From NCBI GenBank assembly GCA_014529385.2, contig CM043971.1, positions 61,508,209 through 61,572,208 on the forward strand: 64,000 nt of DNA. The letters are read 5' to 3'. The notes beneath the pieces are model-generated. The model searched no databases, was not told the origin of the DNA, and saw only the letters and a list, made by a program, of their open reading frames with translations. The DNA is from Adiantum capillus-veneris. Lineage: Eukaryota > Streptophyta > Polypodiopsida > Polypodiales > Pteridaceae. Positions 55,412 through 64,000 of this stretch are shown here, piece by piece. Position numbers and translations under genes: made by a program. Position 1 is the first letter of the stretch. Each line of letters starts with the position of its first letter.

Positions 55412-55470
55412 TGCTAGAGCACTCGCTCCTACAAGAGAAACTTGAATCCATCCATGCTACATCACACATA

Positions 55471-55486
55471 CACCGTGATCGCCAAG
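55471..55486 (-). other. G2 primer-binding site
   Basis: On the minus strand, CTTGGCGATCACGGTG directly follows the 5' LTR. A related TTTGCGATCACGGTGG follows the G1 LTR. The TGGCG start fits a tRNA 3' end ending in CCA; the tRNA is not identified. Confidence 0.65.
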
Positions 55487-55755
55487 TGTTTAAGGCATAC
55501 AAATTTAGAATAGAGAAATCGTAGAAATCAGAAGGGAACTGGAACTGGAACAGAATACAGAAATTGACAACATACTAAATCCGCCATAACTTCCACCTTC
55601 ACATTCCCAAGAAGATACTGAACTTTAGTTACATATTTCGATAAGACTAAATGGGCAACGCCCTTTCTCAAGACACCTCTTGGAATCCTAAAAGTACAAA
55701 GGTTAACATTCCAACTTCCATTAAGTAAAACATCCCAAAATTCCTAGGCTTAACA
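55487..55755 (-). repeat. G2 5' LTR (269 bp)
   Basis: Plus-strand ends are TGTTTAAGGCATAC and CCTAGGCTTAACA. Homologous to 3144-3425, shorter by one GGAACT and one GAATACA unit. It abuts the primer-binding site on its lower-coordinate side and GTCTG (55756-55760) on the other. Confidence 0.92.
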
Positions 55756-56900
55756 GTCTGGTGTGGATAATCTCCGCAATCTGGCTAGCCATTTCTTCAA
55801 TCTTCTTAGTCCAGGATCCCTTCTTTGACTTATCCTTGGACCTCTTGTTAGAGCTACTTTCAGAGATTCTGGACACTTCACTGGAATCAGCGTTCTCAGT
55901 AGAAGAACTACTGCTACTGGATCTTCTCTTTTTATGGCTATTTTACTTCTTGGCCTGCTGTTCCAGCTTCAGTGCCCATTGTACCAGATCATTGAATTTC
56001 TTGGTTGGTGTTGGTACCTCCTTCTCCCTAAGCTTCTTGCTTCGAAAACCATTCAAAAACCATGCACGCAGCCGCTTCTCTGATGGCGGTTCCTGCAACA
56101 ACTGACTTGTCAGCTCCTTGATTTTCTCCACATAGCTTCGGACTGATAGATTCCACTGCTTGATCTTACCAGTTCATAAAGAATATCTTCATCACCTCTG
56201 TTGTTGGAATAATCTAGTCTGAAGGCTTTAAGTAGTTTGTTATAGGATCTAAGCTGACAAGCGGGGTAATGGTAGTACCACTTTCTCGATGCCTCCTTCA
56301 AGGTTTGTGGAAAGTATTCCCACCAATCATCCTCATCAATATTCTTCAGCTTTGCATACTGCTCAAAAGCCTGTATGTGAACATCTGGATCATCCTTTTT
56401 ACCCCGTTTGAATACTGGAAAGGAAATTTTCAGGGAAGATGTGTAATCATTCCGATTACCACTGGTCCTCGCGCTTCTCTTCTTAGATTTTGAACGGTGC
56501 TTGGGAGTCTTCTTACAGTTGTCAGTATCTGCATCCCAATCAATATCTGTTTCTGTCTCTATGTCAGTGTCCTCTCTGACCTATCTACTAGAAGTGCGAC
56601 GACTGCCTTTACTACCTTTGGTACCCTCATCCCCCAGCCTCGACCGAGAAATTTTGGCCTTCCGTGCTTCCCTCTCTGCCCGTCTGTGTCTAGAGTGACT
56701 AGAATGCTGAGAGTCCTACGTCTCATCATCTTGACTATGCTCCTCATGAGCCTCAATGTCAGTTACCCTCTCTTGCTTAGGGTCAGATTCTCTTCCCGAC
56801 TCCACAGGAATAGGATCAACACGGATGGTGGATTTTCGGCCACGACTGGTTTGGGTGCCATTGCTGTAGCCGAGAACTTCCAACTAGGAGAAGAGTGTTT
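55756..56900 (-). pseudogene. G1 gag, N-terminal and central part
   Basis: The minus frame begins near 56850 and is rich in Arg/Ser/Glu (RHRRAEREARKAKISRSRLG, KHRSKSKKRSARTS), with two stops. The gag domain follows: VHIQAFEQYAKLK, WWEYFPQTLKEASRKWYYHY, SYNKLLKAFRLDYS, and EPPSEKRLRAWFLNGFRSKK. It ends in a Ser-rich stretch. At 55756 the sequence meets G2; the frame resumes at 3138 with the zinc knuckles. Identity as Ty3/gypsy gag is clear. Confidence 0.88.
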
Positions 56901-56925
56901 TAGTCAATGAGCTTCAGCTCTAGCC

Positions 56926-56941
56926 ACCGTGATCGCAAAAA
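56926..56941 (-). other. G1 primer-binding site
   Basis: TTTTTGCGATCACGGTGG-like sequence follows the LTR end (minus strand). It shares the 12-mer GCGATCACGGTG with the G2 site, with one base changed at its start. Confidence 0.55.
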
Positions 56942-57429
56942 TGGAATAAGAGCTGATCTCTTGAGATAGCTAATTCCAATGTTAGAATATTTCATCTACT
57001 GGTGATGTATTAGTTCAAACAGTAGACTGGACAAAGGAACAGAAACTGACTGGAATACACCTACTGGAATAAGAATCAGACTATGTACTGAGAATGATAT
57101 TTAGATTCAGATTCAGATTACTGAGTATAGAGTAAGTATAAGTGGAATATACTGCTGTAATTGGAATTACAGATGAAGGATTACAATGAGTATGATGTGG
57201 CTTATGAACAAAAGGATAGACAGAGTACAGCCGACAACAACTGTCAATGATTGACAACTCGAGTACAATTGCCAACAAATGCCATGAAAATGCTAACCCA
57301 ATTACAATGTAATGGCCCTATTTATATGCCTTGGGTTTACCATGGTAATTACCGTAGTAATTACTGACTGATTCACTGTCCGTCTCACGAGAGCATTCCC
57401 ACCTAGTGAAACTGTCTCAGCCGTCTACA
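56942..57429 (-). repeat. G1 5' LTR (488 bp)
   Basis: On the minus strand it starts TGTAGACGGCTGAGAC at 57429 and ends TCTTATTCCA at 56942, with a TATA box (GCATATAAATAG, 57319-57330) about 100 bp in. It is inserted directly into the satellite: base 57430 begins GTCTGACTTGATG. The partner LTR is off-window, so its duplication cannot be checked. Confidence 0.75.
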
Positions 57430-60124
57430 GTCTGACTTGATGAATCTTGTTCAAATTAAGTTTTGACTTGACTCAAACGCTTAAAACATATCACAAAAAG
57501 ACTGAGTATTTAAAAAAGTACAACAAGTGTTCATTTTAGGTTAAAATCATTTTTTGCATTTGGCTCAAAATGGATCAAGGTTGATACCAGAGACTCTATG
57601 CATATGTACAAACATCTTTTGTGAAGGCTCATAGAGTTTGGATCACAAAACAAACCATGTTTAAATTAAGTTTTTACTTGACTCAAAGGCTTAAAACAGG
57701 TCATAAAAGAGTATACTGTTAAAAAATTGTTAAAAGGGTTCATTTTAGGTCAAAAGTAAATAATCATATTTTTCGCATTTGGCTCAAAATGGATCAAGAT
57801 TGATACCAAAGACTCTATGTATGATTACAAATATCTTTTGTGAAGGCTCATAGAGTTTGGATCACAAAACAAACCAAAAACTTGGCAAAAATTGAAATCC
57901 ATAGTTAGCATATGTCAAAATTGTGCTAGTTAGCATTGTCCGGGACATGAAAAAGCATGACAGGTTAACATGCTTTCACCCATGCATGATTACAAACGTC
58001 TTTTGAGAAGGCTCATAGAGTTTGGATAACAAAACAGACCAAAAACTTTGCAAAACTAAAATTCTGTACTTATTGTCGAGAAATTGTGTCTGACTTGATG
58101 AATCTTGTTCAAGTTAAGTTTTGACTTGACTCAAAAGCTTAAGACAGGTCATGAAAAGACTATCCATTGAAAAAATTGCAAAGAGTGTTCATTTTAGGTC
58201 AAAAGTTAATAATCGTATTTTGTACATTTGGCTCAAAATGGATCAAGGTTGATATCAAAGACTCTATGTATGATTAAAAATATCTTTTGTGAAGGCTCAT
58301 AGAGTTTGCATCACAAAACATACCAAAAACCTGGCAAAAACTCAAATCTATACTAACTGTCGACAAATTGTGTGTAACTTGATGAATCTTGTTCAAATTC
58401 AGTTTTGAATTGGCTCAAAGGTTTAAAACATGTCATAAAAAGACTAGGTATTGAAAAAAGTGAAAAAAGTGTTCATTCTAGGTCAAAAGTAAATAATTAT
58501 ATTTTTTGCATTTGGCTCAAAATGGATCAAGGTTGATACCAGAGACTCTATGCATGTGTACAAACATCTTTTGTGAAGGCTCATAGAGTTTGGATCACAA
58601 AACAAACCAAAAACTAAAGTCCGTACTAATTGTCAAGAAATTGTGTCTCACATGATGAATCTTGTTCAAATTAAGTTTTGACTTGACTGGAAGGCTAAAA
58701 ACAATCATAAAAAGACTGTCTAGTGAAAAAATTGCGTAAAATGTTCGTTTTAGGTCAAAAGTAAATAATCGTACTTTTTGTATTTAGCTCAAAATGGATC
58801 AAGGTTGATACCAAAGACTCTATACAGGATTACAAACAACTTTTGTGAAGGCTCATAGAGTTTGGATCACAAAACAATCCAAAAACTTGGAAAAAACTGA
58901 AATCCGTACTAATTGTCGAGAAATTGTGTCTGACATGATGAATCTTGTTTAAATTAAGTTTTGACTTGACTCAAAGGATTAAAACATGTCACAAAAGGAC
59001 TGAGTATTGAAAAAAGTGCAAAAAATGTTCATTTTAGGTCAAAAGTAAATAATCGAATTTTTTGCATTTGGCTCAAAACAGATCAAGGTTGGTACCAAAG
59101 ACTCAAAGCATGATTAGAAACATCTTTTGTGAAAGCTCATAGAGTTTGGATCAAAAAACTTGGCCAAAACTGAAATCCGTACTAATTGTCGAGAAATTGT
59201 GTGTGACTTGATGAATCTTGTTCAAATAAAGTTTTAACTTGACTCAAAGGCTTAAAATAGGTCATGAAAAGACTGTCCAGTGAAAAAATTCCAAAAAAGT
59301 GTTCATTTTAGGTCAAAAGTAAATAATCACATTTTTTACATTTGGCTCAAAATGGATCAAGGTTGATACCAAAGACTCTATGCATGATTACAACATCTTT
59401 TATGAAGGCTCATAGAGTTTGGATCACAAAACATACCAAAAACTTGGCAGAAACTGAAATCCGTACTAATTATCGAGAATAAGTGCAAAAAGTGTTCTTT
59501 TTAGGTCAAAAGTAAAAAATCGTATTTTTTGTATTTAGCTCAAAATGGATCAAGGTTGATACAAGAGACTCTATGCATGTGTACAAACATCTTTTGTGAA
59601 GGCTCATAGAGTTTGGATCATAAAATAAACTAAAAACTTGGCAAAAACTAAAATCCGTACTAATTGTCAGTAATTGTTTCTCACTTGATGAATCTTGTTC
59701 AAATTAAGTTTTGACTCAAAGGCTTAAAACAAGTCATAAAAAGACTGTCCAGTGAAAAGATTACAAAAAGTGTTCATTTTAGGTCACAAGTAAATAATCC
59801 TATTGTTTGTATTTGGCTCAAAATGGATCAAGATTGATACCAAAGACTATATGCATGATTACAAACATCTTTTGTGAAGGCTCATAGAGTTTGGATCACA
59901 AAACATACCAAAAACTTGGCAAAAAATGAAATCCGTACTAAGTGTCGAGAAATTGTGTCTGACTTTATGAATCTTATTCAAATTAGGTTTTGACTTGACT
60001 CAAACGCTTAAAACAGGTCTTTAAAACACTGTCGAGTGAAAACTTTACAAAAAGTGTTCATTTAAGGTCAAAAGTAAATAATTGTATTTTTTGCATTTGG
60101 CTTAAAATGGATCAGGGTTGATAC
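57430..60124. repeat. ~275-bp tandem satellite, left block
   Basis: Repeats are marked by GACTTGATGAATCTTGTTC (near 57433, 58090, 58377, 58648, 58929, 59203, 59686, 59958) and AAGACTCTATGCATGATTAC. Successive full units are 271-287 bp; two intervals are longer because units are rearranged or truncated (for example near 59478). No gene is present. Confidence 0.92.
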
Positions 60125-62300
60125 TGTGAGGTCCCCAACCCTGAGAATATTAGGGCGACTTGATAGATGGCCTTCCTTTATTCTCCTTTTCTATTGATGA
60201 CACCCTACTCCATTCCCAGAAAATAAAGATATGAGCAACAGAAGAGAGTAAGTCCTCTATCCATCGTTTACATGGTTATAAGGGCCGTACGTCACAAGCC
60301 AGGCTGATAAGTCTAGGATTCTAATGAATGCAGTTTCCTAGCAAAAGATAAAATCTCATTGACATATTTAGAATCCATAAACAATGCCTTTTTTTCACGT
60401 TTAAGAGGCACGACTGCCATCCATAAACCATAAACATGATATGAGACTTAGCCTAAACTACCTAGTAATCTTGTGAAAAGTACCCAACTAATTGAGTCCA
60501 TAGCTTTCAGGAGCACGTAGATTTGGGACATCTCGACTCTTGACACGATGAGTTTCTAATTTCGCTTCTCTTAATAAGAGAGAGTGGAGAGTTTCTTAAC
60601 TAATTGAGACCACCCATCCTTGACTGGCAACCTGAGCCAGTCCCCACTTTCCACCCCACACTCACACTTTTTATCTTATTTTTTAATTACTACCACATTG
60701 TTCTACATATACAAAGAGTATTCCTTAATTAATTCGAGACACATATTCTTTTATACAACGCTCCAAACAATACCAAAACAATTCAAATAAGGCCTATTGA
60801 AGACAACCCTATAATTCAACAAAAATAACTTTTCCAATTTCTCATGAGTTGTCGCTACCAGCGGACTTTCTCTTCTAACCAACAAAGCCTTTGCAAAGGA
60901 TTTATTCGCGAATCGTGAATTGAGCAACCTTCCCATCTCACTAACCGCAAGGCATCTTGCTGACCGCTAGGCATCCTACTACCCATGAGGCATTCCGCTA
61001 TCTGCAAGGCATCTCGCTAACCACGAGGCATCTTGCTAATCGCCAGGCATCCCGCTACCCGCGAGGCATCCCGCTAACCGCAAGGAATAAAACAGAGCTG
61101 ATAACCTCAGCTTAATCTTCACTAACCGCGGAATCATCTCGCTACCCCACCGCGAGGAACAAAAGATATCCTTTCAACAATTCTTCTCTTTAAATGATTC
61201 TTCAAACATGATCAACCAATTCTTCATATCAATCGATATCAATTTAACAATAAAATTTTATTAAGCAATAACAATTCAACAAACAATGACAATTTCTCAA
61301 GTAGTTCTTTCACTAATCTATAGAAACATATGCTTGTTTCTTGTGATAAAATCACGTTCTTGGACGGTTTAAGGGATTCCCTATGCTTGACTTCCCAGGT
61401 CAACATGAATAACAATGCATAATTATAAATTTGACTTACCGGACTAGCGACATGTTCGATTACCTTCCGTATTTGAGGTTGGACGATTTCACCTTCTTTC
61501 GGAGTCGATGCCTCCGCTTGAGTTATGCTTGGAGTAGATGATATCTTCCTTTGCACCTTCCGTGAAGATGAAACAACATGAGCATCCTTCAAGATTCGGG
61601 TCGCTCACTTTGGGGCCATCATAACGAGGTAGAGAAAAGGGAAAGACAGAAAGAGAATTCAAGAATCCGAAGGGCAATGCAACGATGGTAGATAATACTT
61701 GGAGATGGAGATGGCTTGAAGGTAAGAGGTTGAAAGAGAGAGCTTGAGGGAGAGAAGGTAACTCCGACTCAAAGCAAGAGAGCTTCTACTTCTGAGAGTG
61801 TGTGTCTGTGTGAAGGGAGAGGATTCTTTATATAGGCTCTCAAGGTCAGCTAAGAATAGAGGAAAGCAAACAAATAAGTTCGCATATGTAAAAAAATAAA
61901 TTATATATATATATATAGTATTTTTTCATGTTTTTCACAAACATGGATTCCGATGCGCGATTTCGGTTCTCCAATTTTAAAAGAAGCTTGGCTTCCAAAA
62001 CAAGAACTCTAAACTTAACTCCCTCCTCATTTTTTTCTAAAAATACTCCTCCTTTTCTAAAATTGCTCTCTCTTTCCTAAAAGGTCAACTCTTATCTTTA
62101 GTTACAGTCTTGAGGTTTAAGTTTCTCATCAACCTATTGCTTTCAAGTGAATAAGAGTCATAATTTAATTTAGTAGTTTTTGAGTCCGATTTTCAATCCA
62201 ATCGTTTCATTAGAATGCTCTTTGACTTAATAAAATGCAAACCTTAAATATTTGCAAAGTAAATGAAATACTTTTATTGAAAAATATTGGGTACATTACA
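60125..62300 (-). mobile_element. Solo LTR (2,176 bp) inside the satellite
   Basis: The plus strand starts TGTGAGGTCCCCAACC and ends GGGTACATTACA (TG...CA). The flanks are GATAC (60120-60124) and AATAC (62301-62305). The satellite has one GATACC here, so this is a 5-bp duplication with one change. The minus-strand TATA (CCTATATAAAG, about 61827-61837) with a CT-rich leader below it gives minus orientation. It includes short GCAAGGCATC/GCGAGGCATC repeats at 60945-61090. No internal coding region remains. Confidence 0.88.
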
Positions 62301-62305
62301 AATAC

Positions 62306-62735
62306 CAAAGACTCTATGCATGATTACAAACATCTTTTGTGAATGCTCATAGAGTTTGGATCACAAAACAAACAAAAAACTTGGTAAAAACTGAAATCCG
62401 TATTAATTGTCAAGAAATTTTGTCTCACTCCATGAATCTTGTTCAAACTAAGTTTTGACTTGACTCAGAGGCTTAAAACATGTCACAAAAGAACCGAGTA
62501 TTGAAGAAAGTACAAAAAATGTTCATTTTAGGTCAAAAGTAAATAATCGCATTTTTTGCATTTGGCTCAAAATGGATCAAGGTTGATACCAAAGACTCTA
62601 TGCATTATTACAATCATCTTTTGTGAAGGCTCATAGAGTTTGGATCACAAAACAGACCAAAAACTTGGCAAAAACTGAAATCCGTACTAATTGTGGAGAA
62701 ATTGTGTCTGACTTGATGAATCTTGTTCGTGATAG
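62306..62735. repeat. ~275-bp satellite, right block
   Basis: Continuation of the satellite after the solo LTR, about one and a half units. It stops at CTTGTTC (about 62729), after which the sequence is unrelated. Confidence 0.88.
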
Positions 62736-62746
62736 CAAGGGAATAT

Positions 62747-62750
<4 letters not shown>

Positions 62751-62816
<66 letters not shown>
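62751..62816. repeat. (CT)33 microsatellite
   Basis: An uninterrupted CT tract. The open frames over it are simple-repeat artefacts. Confidence 0.97.
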
Positions 62817-62819
<3 letters not shown>

Positions 62820-63257
62820 TGGGTGCACTTACATGTACAACAAGTACATTAAAAGTGAAATTTGTAAGCCTAGAAAGAGGTAAAGGAAGTTGGTTACTCG
62901 TCCATGCTCCCTTGACGTCGACTACTATTTCTAGCCTGCAAGACTTGGCCTATATATCCCAGTAAAAAAAAACATGCCAATTATTATCAACAAAGGTCCA
63001 TCATGTCAACTTGTAAATTCTTTGCACTTCTATAAGGTTCTAACATGCAATGCTTTTTGCTCACTGTTGGTATGCCTTTTTTTGCCCCATTTAATGCAAG
63101 GCAAGAATTTTAAGAGCAGGCAAGCATTGGTTGATGAGGAAAGGGATTGAAGATGAAAGGTAATAAGATCTTATCTATCTATGGTGGAACTATTCCATTG
63201 GGCCAAAGACTAGAGCAACATTTTTGGACACACCTAAACATGTGAGGTCCTCTCACT
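62817..63257. other. Unique sequence, no gene supported
   Basis: Low-copy-looking sequence between the microsatellite and the frame at 63258. No motif is recognised. Confidence 0.4.
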
Positions 63258-63605
63258 TTGTCAGAAGAGAATGTAAATCTTGAGCGCATACAAAATAATA
63301 TTGGAGAGCAGTTTGATGCTATTGATCATGAGGGTTCTCATTTCTTCAAGGTTTCTATGTCTACTTCTCTTTTACAAGTGACATCACTTCCAAGACGTCA
63401 CCAATGTTTATCAAAGAGGACCTTCGAGACAACATCCATCACTAGGCAAAGTGTTGCTGATATCATTAGATACCTCCCATTGCATACCAATATTATCATC
63501 GTGCTTAGTCAAGCTCAAGAAGTAATGCAAGTTTGTGGGATTCCATTATGGTATGATGGATATCTTTCTTTTGAAATGACACCACAATGTGATAAGCATA
63601 TATGA
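63258..63605 (+). CDS. Unrecognised coding-like fragment
   Basis: A 115-residue frame (QNNIGEQFDAIDHEGSHFF; SVADIIRYLPLHTNIIIVLS; MQVCGIPLWYDGYLSFEM) is followed, after a stop and frame change, by another coding-like stretch at about 63610-63750 (NNDLMDIREVCASGCTHKG; TRVARPARSLLALT). The two may be parts of one broken gene. I do not recognise a family. Confidence 0.25.
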   Translation: MSEENVNLERIQNNIGEQFDAIDHEGSHFFKVSMSTSLLQVTSLPRRHQCLSKRTFETTSITRQSVADIIRYLPLHTNIIIVLSQAQEVMQVCGIPLWYDGYLSFEMTPQCDKHI

Positions 63606-64000
63606 TATGGAACAATGATTTGATGGATATTCGTGAAGTTTGTGCATCAGGCTGCACTCACAAAGGTGAATCCTTTGTAGGTACTCGAGTGGCCAGACCT
63701 GCTAGAAGTTTATTAGCTCTAACCCTTTTGGCATTTTTGACACATCCATAATAAACTACTTTACATGTACTTCTGTGACTTGGGATTGTGTTAGGTCCTC
63801 AACATGTAAGGAGGTTTGATATTTTGAAGCCTCAGCTACTTTGTGGAAATTTTAGATACACGACCCTTTTGTGTTGAGATGCTCGTTGAATCCAGCATGA
63901 CATGATTATTTTCTTTTATATAACTTGCTCCTGCATCCATTTTTCAAAGGGTATTGCTTATATTTGCTCAAAAAATGGCTTTGCTCGGTTTCCTTTGCTC
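63606..64000. other. Right edge, weak coding signal only
   Basis: Contains the shifted frame noted under the previous entry, up to about 63750. The remainder is AT-rich with nothing recognised. Confidence 0.3.

Noticed and set aside
57430-57434. GTCTG next to the G1 LTR, same five bases as the G2 target duplication
   Set aside because: It is part of the satellite unit (GTCTGACTTGATG), so it is coincidental and does not link G1's right end to G2's duplication.
62631-62965. Ser-Leu and Arg-Glu repeat proteins
   Set aside because: Artefact of the CT microsatellite.

Overview
This window looks like intergenic DNA from a large, repeat-rich land-plant nuclear genome. The evidence is degenerate plant Ty3/gypsy retrotransposons, GT-AG introns, plant-type NIF/FCP1-like proteins, a ~275-bp satellite and solo LTRs. 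The species cannot be named from sequence alone. I see no tRNA, rRNA or conventional single-copy host gene with confidence.

The window reads as one nested stack. (1) An outer Ty3/gypsy element, G1, lies on the minus strand. Its 5' LTR is 56942-57429, its gag is 55756-56900, and its zinc knuckles, protease and RT are 3143-1, running off the left edge. (2) A second Ty3/gypsy element, G2, sits inside G1 at 3144-55755. Its LTRs are 3144-3425 and 55487-55755, with a perfect 5-bp target-site duplication GTCTG (3139-3143 and 55756-55760). Removing G2 lets the G1 gag frame run on directly. G2 has gag, protease, RT/RNase H, integrase and a third ORF. (3) The third ORF of G2 is split twice by DNA transposons. 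Transposon A is 4127-37176 (33,050 bp), with 15-bp TIRs AAGACCATATTAGGT and a CCAT duplication. Removing it restores the codon register of the split ORF. Transposon B is 37641-47596 (9,956 bp), with 28-bp TIRs matching at 27 positions. (4) An 801-bp solo LTR (52743-53543) sits between G2 gag and protease. To the right of G1 is the satellite (57430-62735), split by a 2,176-bp solo LTR (60125-62300). A CT microsatellite and an unidentified coding-like stretch finish the window.

Transposon A is the main discovery candidate. It has two very large arrays of a short motif, GGTCCACCACTTGTCC. The left array (about 4.6-12.5 kb) is on one strand and the right array (about 21.1-29.7 kb) on the other, so the element is a huge imperfect inverted repeat. 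Between the arrays are decayed, intron-bearing minus-strand genes: two FCP1/NIF-like proteins, a SET-domain protein and a ParB-fold-like protein with a possible methyltransferase-like C-terminus. Near the right end is one intact 1075-residue plus-strand ORF with spaced acidic motifs (DNCAGENKN, HTHEDID) that I recognise from DUF7869-type proteins. It is the natural candidate transposase.

Transposon B carries four genes. One is a minus-strand gene whose N-terminal part is a clear histone H3 homologue (tail and whole fold), followed in the same frame by a Ulp1-like (C48) cysteine peptidase spread over spliced exons. One is a multi-exon minus-strand gene of about 2.8 kb that is a plausible transposase. 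Two are plus-strand genes I do not recognise. Nearly all cargo genes have premature stops compatible with C-to-T change, plus frameshifts, so this is mostly a fossil locus. The 1075-residue ORF of A stands out as intact.

All family names come from reading motifs by eye. No search was run.
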